Origin: Rhodospirillales bacterium
GTDB lineage: Bacteria; Pseudomonadota; Alphaproteobacteria; Rhodospirillales; WMHbin7
Direction of reading: 5' to 3'
Length of the DNA stretch: 64,000 bases
Assembly: GCA_016214125.1 (NCBI GenBank)
Contig: JACRPC010000012.1
Location: forward strand, 1 to 64,000
The translations under genes were made by a program, and so were the position numbers. Below, one piece after another: positions 18,113 through 27,377 of the stretch (positions are counted from its first letter, which is position 1; the number at the start of each line of letters is the position of its first letter). The notes beneath the pieces were generated by a model. It made no database searches. It was not told the origin of the DNA and saw nothing but the letters and a program-made list of their open reading frames with translations.

Positions 18113-18122
18113 TATCCCCTCC

Positions 18123-18140
18123 GTAATCTCTAGGGATTAC
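18123..18140. promoter_or_regulatory. 18-bp dyad, candidate operator of the Crp-family gene
   Basis: GTAATC-N6-GATTAC is a perfect 6+6 dyad lying 10 bases before the GTG start of the regulator. Spacing and symmetry suit a dimeric winged-helix protein, although the half-site is not the classical TGTGA of Crp. Confidence 0.45.
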
Positions 18141-18160
18141 AGACTCGATCCACGGGAAAA

Positions 18161-19141
18161 TCAACGCCTGATTGCGTCCCCATGATGGATCGCAGTCGCC
18201 GGCCGTTGGCCCTCCCAGCCCTGGACGAGAAGCCGGCCGCTGGCCGCATCGGCCAGCACCGAAAGCCTGGTGTCGGGATTGAGGATGGGCGGCTTCACCC
18301 AATCGAAATCCCAGCCAAGCCCATCCCATTGCCCCTCCATCAAGGCCAAGCGGCCCGGGCTGTCATAGCCGCGCGGCGCACCGGTCAGGCCGGGCGTGAG
18401 CCAGTGATTGGCGATCGCCGCCCGCCCCTCATGCAAAAAGGCGCCCCGGGGCGTGCGTTCGATGATGCAGGATTCGTCGGGCTTGACCCCGGCCAAGCTA
18501 TAGAACACCGGCAGGCAGACCGGAATCTCGGCCAGCATTGCCTTGGCTTGTTGGTAATCGGCGGCCTGATCGAAGACCCGGCGCAATAGGTGCGAGGGCG
18601 GCAACGCATCGCCCCGCCAGACGCCCAGCCGCAGCCGCAGCCAATCGAGCGGCAAGGGCAGGCGGGTGCGCGGCATCGGCGCCTGATTGAGGGCGCCGGC
18701 GAAGCGGCCTTGCGCCAGGGCGGTGGTGACGCCCACGAAACCCGGCCAGGTCACCGATTCATAGGGGCCGGCCGGCCCAACGAAACCGGCCAGGGCGACA
18801 TGGCGGCCCAGCCCGTCCAATTTCCAATCCAGCGTGCGCCCCAGCCTGGGCCCCTCGACGGCGCTGGTGCAGGCCCATTCGTAGGACAGGTTGAGGAGCC
18901 AGCCGCCCGGCTGCCCGAGAATGCGGGCGATCTCGGCGATCTCGCCCCGATAGGGATTGCGGCTCCGTTCCAACCATTGGCGGGAAAGGCGATCGCCCAG
19001 CCGGAGCGCCGGCGCGGTGTAGACCCGCCTGGCCTCGGCCAGGATCGCCAGGGCGGCGGGCCGACCGGCCCGCGCCAATTGGGCGGTCGAGGCGACCCGG
19101 TAACGGGGAATGTCCGGCAAGGGCGGCAAAGGCTCCGGCAA
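18161..19141 (-). CDS. Acid-ceramidase/NAAA-like Ntn amidohydrolase
   Basis: About 326 residues. The segment YEWACTSAVEG followed by GRTLDWKLDGL matches the pattern of acid ceramidase and N-acylethanolamine acid amidase, where CTS carries the nucleophilic Cys freed by self-cleavage and the following Arg and Asp (R-x-x-D-W/F) line the active site. FVGVTTALAQGRFAGALNQAPM continues the fold. The substrate is presumably an N-acyl amide. The TTG at 19141, preceded by AGAAGGGAAG, is preferred; a GTG at 19216 would overlap purB. No signal peptide is clear. Confidence 0.6.
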   Translation of the reverse strand: MPEPLPPLPDIPRYRVASTAQLARAGRPAALAILAEARRVYTAPALRLGDRLSRQWLERSRNPYRGEIAEIARILGQPGGWLLNLSYEWACTSAVEGPRLGRTLDWKLDGLGRHVALAGFVGPAGPYESVTWPGFVGVTTALAQGRFAGALNQAPMPRTRLPLPLDWLRLRLGVWRGDALPPSHLLRRVFDQAADYQQAKAMLAEIPVCLPVFYSLAGVKPDESCIIERTPRGAFLHEGRAAIANHWLTPGLTGAPRGYDSPGRLALMEGQWDGLGWDFDWVKPPILNPDTRLSVLADAASGRLLVQGWEGQRPATAIHHGDAIRR

Positions 19142-19206
19142 CGCTTTTCTTCCCTTCTCCGACCACCTATAAGGGGACGGCACGAGGACGATCGAGGACC
19201 GCGCCC

Positions 19207-20511
19207 ATGATACCACGCTATTCCCGCCCCGAAATGGCCGCCATCTGGGAGCCGGCCAACCGCTTCCGCATCTGGTTCGAGATCGAGGCGCATGCCTGCG
19301 ACGCCATGGCGGAACTGGGCGTGGTGCCGAAAGAGGCGGCGCGGGCGATCTGGGAAAAGGGCCGCTTCGAGGTCGACCGCATCGACGAAATCGAACGCGA
19401 AACCAAACACGACGTCATCGCCTTCCTCACCAACGTCGCCGAGCATGTGGGGCCCGAGGCGCGATTCCTCCATCAGGGCATGACCAGTTCCGACGTGCTC
19501 GACACCTGCCTGGCCGTCCAGCTCAAACAGGCCTCCGACATCCTGCTCGACGATCTCGATCGGGTGCTGGACGCGCTCAAGCGCCGCGCCGTCGAGCACA
19601 AGACCACCGTCTGCATGGGCCGCAGCCACGGCATCCACGCCGAACCGGTCACCATCGGCCTCAAATTCGCCGGCTTTTTTGCCGAATTCCAACGCAACAA
19701 GGCGCGCCTGCACGCCGCCAGGGCCGAGATCGCCACCTGCGCCATCTCGGGCGCGGTGGGCACCTTCGCCAACATCGACCCCTTCGTCGAACGCTACGTG
19801 GCCGAGAAATTGGGCCTGGCGGTCGAGCCGATCTCGACCCAGGTGATCCCCCGCGACCGCCACGCCCAGTTCTTCGCCACCTTGGGCGTCATCGCCTCGT
19901 CGATCGAGCGGGTGGCGGTGGAGATCCGCCATCTCCAGCGCACCGAGGTGCGCGAGGCCGAGGAATATTTCTCGCCCGGCCAGAAGGGCAGTTCGGCCAT
20001 GCCGCACAAGCGCAACCCGGTGCTGACCGAGAATCTCACCGGCTTGGCAAGGCTGGTGCGCGGCATGGTGATTCCGGCGATGGAGAACGTGGCGCTCTGG
20101 CATGAGCGCGACATCTCGCATTCCTCGGTCGAGCGGATGATCGGCCCCGACGCCACGGTGACGCTCGATTTCGCGCTGGCCCGCCTGGCCGGGGTGATCG
20201 ACAAGCTGGTGATCTATCCCGACGCCATCAAAAGGAATCTCGACCAATTGGGCGGGCTGGTCTTTTCCCAGCGCGTGCTGTTGGCGCTCACCCAGGCCGG
20301 GATGAGCCGCGAGGACGCCTATGTCGCCGTGCAACGCAACGCCATGAAGGTGTGGGAAGGCGCCGGCGATTTCCTGGCCTTCCTAAAAGGCGACGCCCAG
20401 GTAGCCAGGCATCTGAAGCCGGCCGAGCTGGAAGCCCTGTTCGATCTGGCCTACCACACCAAGCATGTCGAGACGATCTTCGCGCGGGTGTTCGGGGCCA
20501 AGGCACAATAA
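19207..20511 (+). CDS. purB: Adenylosuccinate lyase
   Basis: Cleaves adenylosuccinate and SAICAR in purine synthesis. The fumarase/lyase signature GSSAMPHKRNP is near residue 262, and MTSSDVLDT and GRSHGIHAEP are also present. Length (434 aa) is that of the short bacterial PurB. GAGG precedes the ATG. It is divergent from the amidohydrolase gene, sharing a short promoter region. Confidence 0.96.
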   Translation: MIPRYSRPEMAAIWEPANRFRIWFEIEAHACDAMAELGVVPKEAARAIWEKGRFEVDRIDEIERETKHDVIAFLTNVAEHVGPEARFLHQGMTSSDVLDTCLAVQLKQASDILLDDLDRVLDALKRRAVEHKTTVCMGRSHGIHAEPVTIGLKFAGFFAEFQRNKARLHAARAEIATCAISGAVGTFANIDPFVERYVAEKLGLAVEPISTQVIPRDRHAQFFATLGVIASSIERVAVEIRHLQRTEVREAEEYFSPGQKGSSAMPHKRNPVLTENLTGLARLVRGMVIPAMENVALWHERDISHSSVERMIGPDATVTLDFALARLAGVIDKLVIYPDAIKRNLDQLGGLVFSQRVLLALTQAGMSREDAYVAVQRNAMKVWEGAGDFLAFLKGDAQVARHLKPAELEALFDLAYHTKHVETIFARVFGAKAQ

Positions 20512-20563
20512 GAAAAGCCGACAACTCTCCACGGGCCGGGGCTCTTTGTGATAGACTGACCTC

Positions 20564-20887
20564 ATGAACACGCTTGGCGATGCCCGGTTGGAACGCCTGC
20601 TTGACCGCGTCGTCACGGCGATGCGGCCTGAAGCCGTTTACCTGTTCGGCAGTCACGCAAGAGGCGAGGCCGACCGGAACAGCGATTACGATCTCCTGGT
20701 CATCGTTCCCGACGATTGCAGCCGCGAACGCCGCTCCTTGACGACGGCGGCCACCCTGCCGCGCGACCCTGGCGTGCCCGCCGACGTCATTCCCTGTCGG
20801 CGCAGCGTCTTCGAGCGTCGCCGCCATCAGGTGGGAACGCTCTGCCACCGGGCGACGCGCGAGGGCCGTCTGATCTATGGCGCCTGA
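20564..20887 (+). CDS. MNT-type nucleotidyltransferase (HEPN/MNT pair)
   Basis: A 107-residue minimal nucleotidyltransferase. LFGSHARGEADRNSDYDLLVI carries the GS-x10-DxD catalytic motif. MNT proteins act as antitoxins, neutralising HEPN ribonuclease toxins, in several cases by adding AMP groups. A HEPN gene follows directly but is frameshifted. The stop overlaps an ATG at 20877, and the better-placed HEPN start is at 20892. Confidence 0.85.
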   Translation: MNTLGDARLERLLDRVVTAMRPEAVYLFGSHARGEADRNSDYDLLVIVPDDCSRERRSLTTAATLPRDPGVPADVIPCRRSVFERRRHQVGTLCHRATREGRLIYGA

Positions 20888-20891
20888 TCCC

Positions 20892-21273
20892 ATGCGCGAA
20901 TGGCTGGCGGTCGCCGCCGACGACTTGCGCCAAGTGATCAACAATCTTCATGGCCCGATGCCCTCGCCAACAGGGGCAGCCTACCACTGCCAGCAAGCGG
21001 GAAAAAAAAATCGTCAAGGCCATATGGGCAAGTCAAGGAATCGATTTTCCACGCACTCACGACATCGCGGCCCTGGCCGGCCTCATCGTCGATCGCCATC
21101 CCTTGAAGGCGGAATGTCTCGAATTGGCACGCCTCACTCCTTACGCGGTCGCCTATCGTTATCCGGCGGAAGATGAGTGGGACATTCCCTTGGCCGACGA
21201 CATCGAGCTCTGGCACGGGCATCTGCAAGGGCTCATCGAACGCCTGCTGCGTCCCGACTCGGCCAAACGATAG
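20892..21273 (+). pseudogene. HEPN-domain protein, frameshifted at an A9 run
   Basis: The first part, MREWLAVAADDLRQVINNL...AAYHCQQAG, is in one frame. After nine A bases at 21002-21010 the HEPN sequence continues in another frame as KIVKAIWASQGIDFPRTHD and ELARLTPYAVAYRYP. With eight A bases the whole would read as one HEPN protein of about 126 residues. The RxxxxH element expected of active HEPN RNases is not obvious at its usual place. It could be a true pseudogene, a sequencing error in the homopolymer, a phase-variable gene, or a slippage-expressed gene. Confidence 0.75.
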
Positions 21274-21368
21274 CGGCAACCCGCCACAAACGAGTTCGGC
21301 GGCGGGAGGCTGTTTGGTCTCGCCGCCGCCGATCCCTCGCCAGAGCAACCTTGGGACCCGAGGAGAGA

Positions 21369-22682
21369 TCAGGCCGCCAGGCTGCGGACCTCGCCCATGA
21401 AGCCGTCGACCTGACCGCGCAGGCCTTCCGCCAACTGGGCAAGCTCGGTCGCCGCACCCAGCACCTGGCTGGCGGCGGCGCCAGTTTCGTGAATGAGGCT
21501 GGTGACCTCGTGGGTGTGAGCGTTAACACCCGAAACCCCTTCCGAGGCGTGGGCCACCGACGAGGCGATTTCCTGGGTGGCCGAATCCTGCTGGCCGACC
21601 ACCCCGGCGATCTCGTCGGCGATGCCGATGACATCCTCGATCGAGCGGCTGATGGCCGCGATGGCGCCCACCGTCTGGGTCGAGGCCTCCTGGATCGCCG
21701 CCACCTGGGAATCGATCTCCTCGGTGGCCTTGGCCGATTGCTGGGCCAGCTTCTTCACTTCCGAGGCCACGACGGCGAAACCCTTGCCGGCGTCGCCGGC
21801 CCGGGCCGCCTCGATGGTCGCGTTCAGCGCCAGCAGATTGGTCTGGCTGGCGATGTCGGCGATCAGACGCACGACCTCGTTGATGCGTTCGGCGGCCACC
21901 GCCAGTCCCTGGGCGATGGCGGTCGAGCGTTTGGCTTCGTCGGCGGCCGAGCGAATGCCCTTCGACGACGCCTCCACCTGCCGATTCACTTCCTTGATCG
22001 AGGTGGCAAGCTGGGTCGCCGCCGCCGAAGCGGTCTGGACGTTGCTGGTCGCCTCGTCGGCGGCGCTTGTCACCGAATCGGCGCGCGAACCGGCCTGGGT
22101 GGCGGCGCCTTCCATCTGCTGGGCCGAGGCGGAAAGCTGGCTGGCGGCCGAGGCCACCATGCCCACCATCTTCTGCACCTTGGCCTCGAATTCGTCGGCG
22201 ACCTTGGCGAAGCCATGGCATTTGGCGCCCATGGCGTCGGTGGCGACGTTGATGATGCTGGCGCCCAGGCGGTAATTGCCGGCCATGCCGGTCTCGATGA
22301 TGCGCCGGTAGAATTTCTGCCGGCTGACATGCTGCATCGAGGCCGCCGCCTCGCGCACGAAGGCATCGGCGCGATCGATCAGATCGTTGATGCCATGCTG
22401 GAGCGCGCCCACCGTGCCGTTGTCACCGATGCCGACGATCCGGGCCTCGAAATCGCCCTGGGCCACCGCCTCGACGACCGCGACCACGCGGGCCAACTCT
22501 TGCTCCAACCGATGGACGGTCCAGACGGCGAAGACCGCCAAGACCAGCGCCAGCCCCAAAGCCGCGGCCGGCACGATCGTCCCGCCCCATCCCAGGCCCA
22601 AGGCCGCCAAAGCGCCCAAGCCCGTCAAGCCCATGGCGCCCAGCGCCAGACGGATTTTAAAGAGAGAAGATCCAGCGGTCAT
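21369..22682 (-). CDS. Methyl-accepting chemotaxis protein without periplasmic domain
   Basis: A 437-residue receptor. Two close hydrophobic segments (residues 8 to 54) are followed by a HAMP-like linker and a long helical signalling domain with the conserved tip [23 protein letters not shown]. There is no periplasmic sensing region, so the input must come from a partner. The PAS gene upstream overlaps it by 26 bases and is the obvious partner, giving a split version of the aerotaxis receptor Aer. Confidence 0.9.
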   Translation of the reverse strand: MTAGSSLFKIRLALGAMGLTGLGALAALGLGWGGTIVPAAALGLALVLAVFAVWTVHRLEQELARVVAVVEAVAQGDFEARIVGIGDNGTVGALQHGINDLIDRADAFVREAAASMQHVSRQKFYRRIIETGMAGNYRLGASIINVATDAMGAKCHGFAKVADEFEAKVQKMVGMVASAASQLSASAQQMEGAATQAGSRADSVTSAADEATSNVQTASAAATQLATSIKEVNRQVEASSKGIRSAADEAKRSTAIAQGLAVAAERINEVVRLIADIASQTNLLALNATIEAARAGDAGKGFAVVASEVKKLAQQSAKATEEIDSQVAAIQEASTQTVGAIAAISRSIEDVIGIADEIAGVVGQQDSATQEIASSVAHASEGVSGVNAHTHEVTSLIHETGAAASQVLGAATELAQLAEGLRGQVDGFMGEVRSLAA

Positions 22683-23181
22683 AGCTTGCCCCCTTGCTTG
22701 CGAGAAGATCGGCGACCATGCGGTGGGATCGCTCGAGCCCTTCCTTGCGGTCGGGATAGCGGCGCTCCTCGTCCAGGAGTTGGCGGTAGAGCGGCGCGAT
22801 CGTCTCGTCGACGATTCGGCGTTCCGGCACCCGGCGGAAGGAGTGGTAGCCCACCACCTTGCCGGCCTTGTCGTAGCTGGGTGTCGCATGGGCGAACACC
22901 CAGTAGTGGTCGCCGTTCTTACAGCGGTTGACCACATAGGCGAAGACCTCGCGCCCAGCGCCCAGCATGTCCCAAAGCAGCTTGAAGACAGCGCGGGGCA
23001 TTTCGGGATGGCGAAGAATGCTGTGCGGCTTGCCCAAGAGATCGGCCTCGGCATAGCCCGAGATCTTCATGAAGGTCCGGTTGACGTAGGTGATGACGCC
23101 CCGCGTGTCCGTCTTGCTCACGATCACGTCGGATTCGGCGAACCGGCGCTCGGTGCCGGTCAAGATTTGCGGTTGTCCCAT
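22657..23181 (-). CDS. Aer-type PAS sensor protein
   Basis: A 174-residue single PAS domain. [26 protein letters not shown] and [15 protein letters not shown] are characteristic of the FAD-binding PAS domain of Aer, and [13 protein letters not shown] completes the fold. The C-terminus is helical and charged. ATG at 23181, with GGAGAG just upstream. It is predicted to sense redox or oxygen and pass the signal to the overlapping receptor gene. Confidence 0.85.
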   Translation of the reverse strand: MGQPQILTGTERRFAESDVIVSKTDTRGVITYVNRTFMKISGYAEADLLGKPHSILRHPEMPRAVFKLLWDMLGAGREVFAYVVNRCKNGDHYWVFAHATPSYDKAGKVVGYHSFRRVPERRIVDETIAPLYRQLLDEERRYPDRKEGLERSHRMVADLLASKGASYDRWIFSL

Positions 23182-23355
23182 CGCTCTCTCCTTCGATTGG
23201 CATCCCGTCAAGCAGCGGTCGCATGATTGCGTTTCTTTGAATCGCAATGTCACGCCTTCCGCCCGCCCTGGGAAGGGGGGGCGATGGACTAATCCACCAG
23301 GATGAGTTTTCTAATAATCCGAAAGAATGAGATCGGAGTAGGTAATACCGAACTC

Positions 23356-23685
23356 TTACTTCTTGATTTCGGTTAAGACCTGTTGGCGGGCGATTCCGCT
23401 CAAGCGATCCAGTTCCTTGGCAAGTTTCTCTTCGGCCAGGACGATCCCGCGGGCTTTTAGGTCCTTTTGGACCTTGGCGATGACGTCCGAATCGCCCGGA
23501 ACGGCAAAATCGGCCTCGACGACCGTGCGGGCATAGGCCTGAGCCTCGGAACCGGAAAGGCCCAACTGTTCGGCCACCCAAAGGCCCAGAAGCTTGTCGC
23601 GCCGCACATTGATCTTGAAGGCGGTTTCCTGATCCAGCTTGTACTTGGCCTCAAAGGCTTTTTCGCGTTCCTCGAAGGTCGTCAT
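23356..23685 (-). CDS. ATP synthase inhibitor subunit zeta (DUF1476)
   Basis: A 109-residue helical protein beginning MTTFEEREKAFEAKYKLDQE. The N-terminal segment, followed by FKINVRRDKLLGLWVAEQLG, is the hallmark of the alphaproteobacterial zeta protein, which blocks ATP hydrolysis by the F1 motor as shown in Paracoccus. Start at 23685; a longer frame is not supported. It is divergent from the NRDE gene; the 98-base gap has TATA-like elements on both strands. Confidence 0.88.
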   Translation of the reverse strand: MTTFEEREKAFEAKYKLDQETAFKINVRRDKLLGLWVAEQLGLSGSEAQAYARTVVEADFAVPGDSDVIAKVQKDLKARGIVLAEEKLAKELDRLSGIARQQVLTEIKK

Positions 23686-23783
23686 CACGCGCCGTTCCCA
23701 TTTCGATTCGTTCACATTCTGGCCGTCGGGCCTGCAAGGCTCTATATACTGGCCTCCATCGATATGTAATACCGAAAATCGCC

Positions 23784-24530
23784 ATGTGCACGATCGTCCT
23801 TGAATTCCGGCCCGGCCATCCTTGGCCGCTTTTGGCCGCCGCCAACCGCGACGAGATGGTGAACCGGCCCTGGCGGGGCCCGGCCCGCCATTGGCCCGAC
23901 CGGCCCGATTGCGTGGCGGGTCTCGACGTCTTGGCAAAGGGCAGTTGGCTCGGCCTCAACGACCATGGGCTGATGGCGGCGATGCTGAACCGATTCGCCA
24001 GCCTGGGGCCGGCGCCGGGCAAGCGCTCGCGCGGCGAATTGGTGCTGGAAGCCCTCGATCACGCCGAGGCCGATCAGGCCGCCCAGGCCCTGTCCCAGCT
24101 TGATCCCCTGGCCTACCGCCCCTTCAACATGGTGATCGGCGATGGACGCAGCCTTTACTGGCTGCGCCATGACGGCGAACGGATCGAGGCAAGGCCGATC
24201 GCGGCCGGATTCCACATGCTGACCGCGCACGAACTTGACGACCGCGCCAGCCCGCGCATCGCCGCCTATTTCGATCCCTTCCGGGCGGCGGTCAAACCCG
24301 ACCCGGAAACCGGCGATTGGGGGGCCTGGACCGACCTCTTGGCGCGGCGGCGCAGCCAAGGTCCACCCGGCCAGGAGGACGCGGCGCTTTGCATCGTCCG
24401 CGATGACGGCTTCGGCACCGTGTCGAGTGCGCTCTTGGCACTACCGGCCGATCCGACCGTGAAACCGGTTTGGCTGTTCTGTCCCGGCCGGCCGGGCGAG
24501 TTACCCTACGAGCCGGTCGATCTCGGCTAG
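23784..24530 (+). CDS. NRDE-family protein (TANGO2-like)
   Basis: A 248-residue protein with MCTIVLEF at the N-terminus and AANRDE near residue 20, the motif that names the family. The fold is Ntn-hydrolase-like with Cys2 as possible nucleophile. TANGO2 in animals is linked to heme and lipid handling; bacterial roles are unclear. Its 3' end overlaps the convergent GT9 gene by 30 bases. Confidence 0.85.
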   Translation: MCTIVLEFRPGHPWPLLAAANRDEMVNRPWRGPARHWPDRPDCVAGLDVLAKGSWLGLNDHGLMAAMLNRFASLGPAPGKRSRGELVLEALDHAEADQAAQALSQLDPLAYRPFNMVIGDGRSLYWLRHDGERIEARPIAAGFHMLTAHELDDRASPRIAAYFDPFRAAVKPDPETGDWGAWTDLLARRRSQGPPGQEDAALCIVRDDGFGTVSSALLALPADPTVKPVWLFCPGRPGELPYEPVDLG

Positions 24531-25427
24531 CACCTCGTCGAGGGCCAAATCCGCCAGATCGGGCCGGCGCAGGATGCGCACCCTCTCGGCCCTGGGCGTG
24601 CAGAGGCTGGGATCGGATTCGTTGGAAAACAGCACCAGCGAGGCGGCGCCCGCCGCTGCCGCCAGATGCATGGGGCCGGTGTCGTTGCCCACCGCCAGCC
24701 GGGCGCCTCGCGCCAGCACCGCCAGATCGGCGAAGCTGGTCTTTCCGGAAAGATCGATCGCCGCCGGCACGGCCTGGCGGATCGCCGCCAGGGATTCCTC
24801 GTCGGCCTGGGTGCCGATCAGCACCGGCGCGATCCCCCGCCCCCTCAAGGCCTCGGCCAGCGCCGCGAACCGATCGGCTGGCCAACGCTTGGCGGGCCGA
24901 TGCGGCGCACCGCCCGGCGCCAAGAGCGCGTAGGCGGGCGGCAGGCCGAAACGGGCAATATCGGCCGTCACCCAGGCAAGATCGGGCAGCGGCACCGGCC
25001 GATCGATTCCGGCCATCGCCAATTGCTCGGCCTGGCGTTCGAGGGTGTGCAGAAAATCGCGTCTTGGATTGGCGTGCGGATGCGAGCAGCCGGGCGCAAT
25101 GCCCGACCAGTGCGGTCGCGGCCGGCCCATCAGGCGGAAATACCAGCTCGATCGGTCCGAGGTCTGCAGATCGTAGACGCGCGCGAAGCCGCCCTGGCGC
25201 AGGCGCTGGCGCAGCGCCAGCAGGCCCACCGGATTCCAAAGGCTGGGCTTGGTGTCGATCCAGACCTCGTCGACGAACGGGCACGATTTCAGGAAGTCGG
25301 CATAGGGTTTGGTGGTCAGCAGGACGATGCGCGCCGCCCGGTGATGGGCGCGGATCGCGGCCATCGGCCCCAAGGCCTGCACGACATCGCCCAGGGCGCC
25401 CAGCTTGATGACCAGGATGCGGCTCAC
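24501..25427 (-). CDS. Glycosyltransferase family 9 (heptosyltransferase-like)
   Basis: About 308 residues. ILVIKLGALGDVVQALGP at the N-terminus and PGGAPHRPAKRWPADRF in the middle match the ADP-heptose:LPS heptosyltransferase family. The C-terminal domain has GNDTGPMHLAAAAG, the nucleotide-sugar site. It probably adds heptose to the LPS core in the inner-membrane cytoplasmic leaflet. Start at GTG 25427 gives a 4-nt GTGA overlap with the GT4 gene; GTG 25433 is also possible. Confidence 0.88.
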   Translation of the reverse strand: MSRILVIKLGALGDVVQALGPMAAIRAHHRAARIVLLTTKPYADFLKSCPFVDEVWIDTKPSLWNPVGLLALRQRLRQGGFARVYDLQTSDRSSWYFRLMGRPRPHWSGIAPGCSHPHANPRRDFLHTLERQAEQLAMAGIDRPVPLPDLAWVTADIARFGLPPAYALLAPGGAPHRPAKRWPADRFAALAEALRGRGIAPVLIGTQADEESLAAIRQAVPAAIDLSGKTSFADLAVLARGARLAVGNDTGPMHLAAAAGAASLVLFSNESDPSLCTPRAERVRILRRPDLADLALDEVLAEIDRLVG

Positions 25428-26605
25428 GCCCACTCCAGCACTTCACGATAGACGGCCAAGGTGGCCTCGCACATCGCCGGCTTCGAGAAATGGGCGTGGG
25501 CGTAGGCCTGAGCCTTGGCGATCAGACTCTCGCGGGCCTCCGGGCTGATCGCCAGCACCCGGGCCAGGGTCTGGGCCAGGGCCCTGGGATCGCCGGGCGG
25601 CACCAGCCAGCCGGTCTCGTTCTCCAAGATGGTTTCCACCGCGCCGCCATGGCGGGTGGCGATCACCGGCCGCCCCATCGCCTGGGCCTCGACGATCACC
25701 CGGCCGAAGGCCTCGGGGTCGGTCGAGGCCGAGATGACCACGTCGGTCAGCATGTAGGCGGCCGGCAGATCGTTGCAATCGCCCACCACATGAACGATGC
25801 CGTCGAGCCCAAGGCGGCGCGCCTGCTCTTCCAGTTCGGTGCGGTACTCGTAGCGTCCCTGGTCCGAGCCGACCAGCAGGCAGCGCAGATCGGAGCGGCC
25901 GGTGATGGCGCGCAGTTCCGCCATCGCCTCGATCAGCACCGTCTGGCCCTTCCAGCGGGTGAGCCGTCCGGGCAGCATCACCACCGCCGCGCCGTCGGGC
26001 AGGCGCCAGGCGCGGGCGAGTTGGATGATGCGCTCGGGCGAAACCTGGGCCGGGTTGAAGCGGTCGAAATCGATGCCGCGATGAACCACCCGCACCCGCT
26101 CCCAGCCGATGCCATAATATTGATGGATGTGGCGAGCGATGAAGTCGGAGATGGCGATCACCCGCTCGCCCCGGGCCATCACGGCGTTGTAGGCGCGCTT
26201 CAAGGCCAACGGCCCCATGGTGTAGGTGCCGTGAAAGGTTGTGACGAAATGGATGCCGGTGCGCTTGGCCGCCGCCTCGGCGCTCCAGGCCGGCGCGCGG
26301 CTGCGGGCGTGGATGATGTCGACCTTGTGGGCGCGGATCAGCGCCGCCAGCTTGTCGACGTTCTGCCACATGACGAAGGGATTCTTCGACTGCACCGGCA
26401 AGGTGATGTGACGCGCCCCGGCGCGCTCGATCTCGCGCACCATCGGGCCGCCCGACGAGACCACGATCGATCCCCAGCCGGCCTCGGCCAGCGCCACCGC
26501 GATGTCGACCGCGCCGCGCTCGACGCCGCCGGTGACCAGCGCCGGCAGCACCTGCAACACCACCGGTTGGCGCTTGGCCTCGTTGCTGCTATCGTCCCCC
26601 GCCAT
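25424..26605 (-). CDS. Glycosyltransferase family 4
   Basis: A 393-residue GT-B enzyme. VLPALVTGGVERGAVDIA opens the acceptor domain, PGRLTRWKGQTVLIEA begins the donor domain, and EAFGRVIVE supplies the E-x7-E motif. Likely an LPS-core or surface-glycan transferase acting with the downstream GT9. Its ATG shares two bases with the ATG of the divergent hydrolase gene. Confidence 0.9.
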   Translation of the reverse strand: MAGDDSSNEAKRQPVVLQVLPALVTGGVERGAVDIAVALAEAGWGSIVVSSGGPMVREIERAGARHITLPVQSKNPFVMWQNVDKLAALIRAHKVDIIHARSRAPAWSAEAAAKRTGIHFVTTFHGTYTMGPLALKRAYNAVMARGERVIAISDFIARHIHQYYGIGWERVRVVHRGIDFDRFNPAQVSPERIIQLARAWRLPDGAAVVMLPGRLTRWKGQTVLIEAMAELRAITGRSDLRCLLVGSDQGRYEYRTELEEQARRLGLDGIVHVVGDCNDLPAAYMLTDVVISASTDPEAFGRVIVEAQAMGRPVIATRHGGAVETILENETGWLVPPGDPRALAQTLARVLAISPEARESLIAKAQAYAHAHFSKPAMCEATLAVYREVLEWA

Positions 26606-27377
26606 GACCCCGTCCGATTCGCCTCCCCGGATATTAGCACGCGCGCCCGGCGTCTCAATCGCCTACCATAGCCGGCCGGGACGTTTGCCGGGTGTGATGT
26701 TCCTCACCGGCTATATGAGCGACATGACCGGCGAGAAGGCCCTGCGCCTTGAGGCGCTGTGCGCGAGGCGCGGCCAGGCCTTCGTCCGCTTCGATTATCA
26801 GGGCCACGGCGCCTCGTCGGGCCAATTCCGCGACGGCACCATCGGCCTTTGGGCCGGGGACGCCCTGGCGGTGCTCGACCAACTTACTCAAGGGCCGCAG
26901 GTGCTGGTGGGGTCGAGCATGGGCGGCTGGATCATGCTGCTTCTGGCCCGCGCCAGGCCCCAGCGCATCGCCGGGCTGGTCGGCATCGCGGCGGCGGCCG
27001 ATTTCACCGAACAGCTCATCTGGGAGCGCTACGACGCCAACCAGCGCCGCACCCTGATGGAGCAGGGCTTCTTGGAAGAACCCAACGATTACGATCCCGC
27101 CAAGCCCTACATCATTACCCGGGCGCTGATCGAGGACGGGCGGCGCCACCTTCTGCTCCAGGCGCCCATCCCCATCGCTGCCCCGGTGCGGCTGATCCAC
27201 GGCCAGAAGGACCTCGATGTGCCCTGGCCGACCGCGCAAGCCATCGCCGAGAAGCTGGTCTCCGCCGATGTCGAGGTGACGCTGGTCAAGAACGGCAACC
27301 ACCGCTTAAGCGATCCCGCCGATCTTGAGCGCCTCGAACGCACCGTGGCGGCGCTGCTCGATCAGGTCGGCGGCTGA
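26604..27377 (+). CDS. Alpha/beta-hydrolase
   Basis: A 257-residue serine hydrolase. The nucleophile elbow is VGSSMGGW near residue 110, a DYQGHG oxyanion-loop segment is near residue 70, the acid is likely in HGQKDLDVP, and the histidine in NGNHRLS. The substrate is unknown; the phrase FLTGYMSDMTG occurs in a common alphaproteobacterial family. The ATG at 26604 overlaps the divergent GT4 start. Its 3' end overlaps the convergent TPR gene by 16 bases. Confidence 0.85.
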   Translation: MTPSDSPPRILARAPGVSIAYHSRPGRLPGVMFLTGYMSDMTGEKALRLEALCARRGQAFVRFDYQGHGASSGQFRDGTIGLWAGDALAVLDQLTQGPQVLVGSSMGGWIMLLLARARPQRIAGLVGIAAAADFTEQLIWERYDANQRRTLMEQGFLEEPNDYDPAKPYIITRALIEDGRRHLLLQAPIPIAAPVRLIHGQKDLDVPWPTAQAIAEKLVSADVEVTLVKNGNHRLSDPADLERLERTVAALLDQVGG

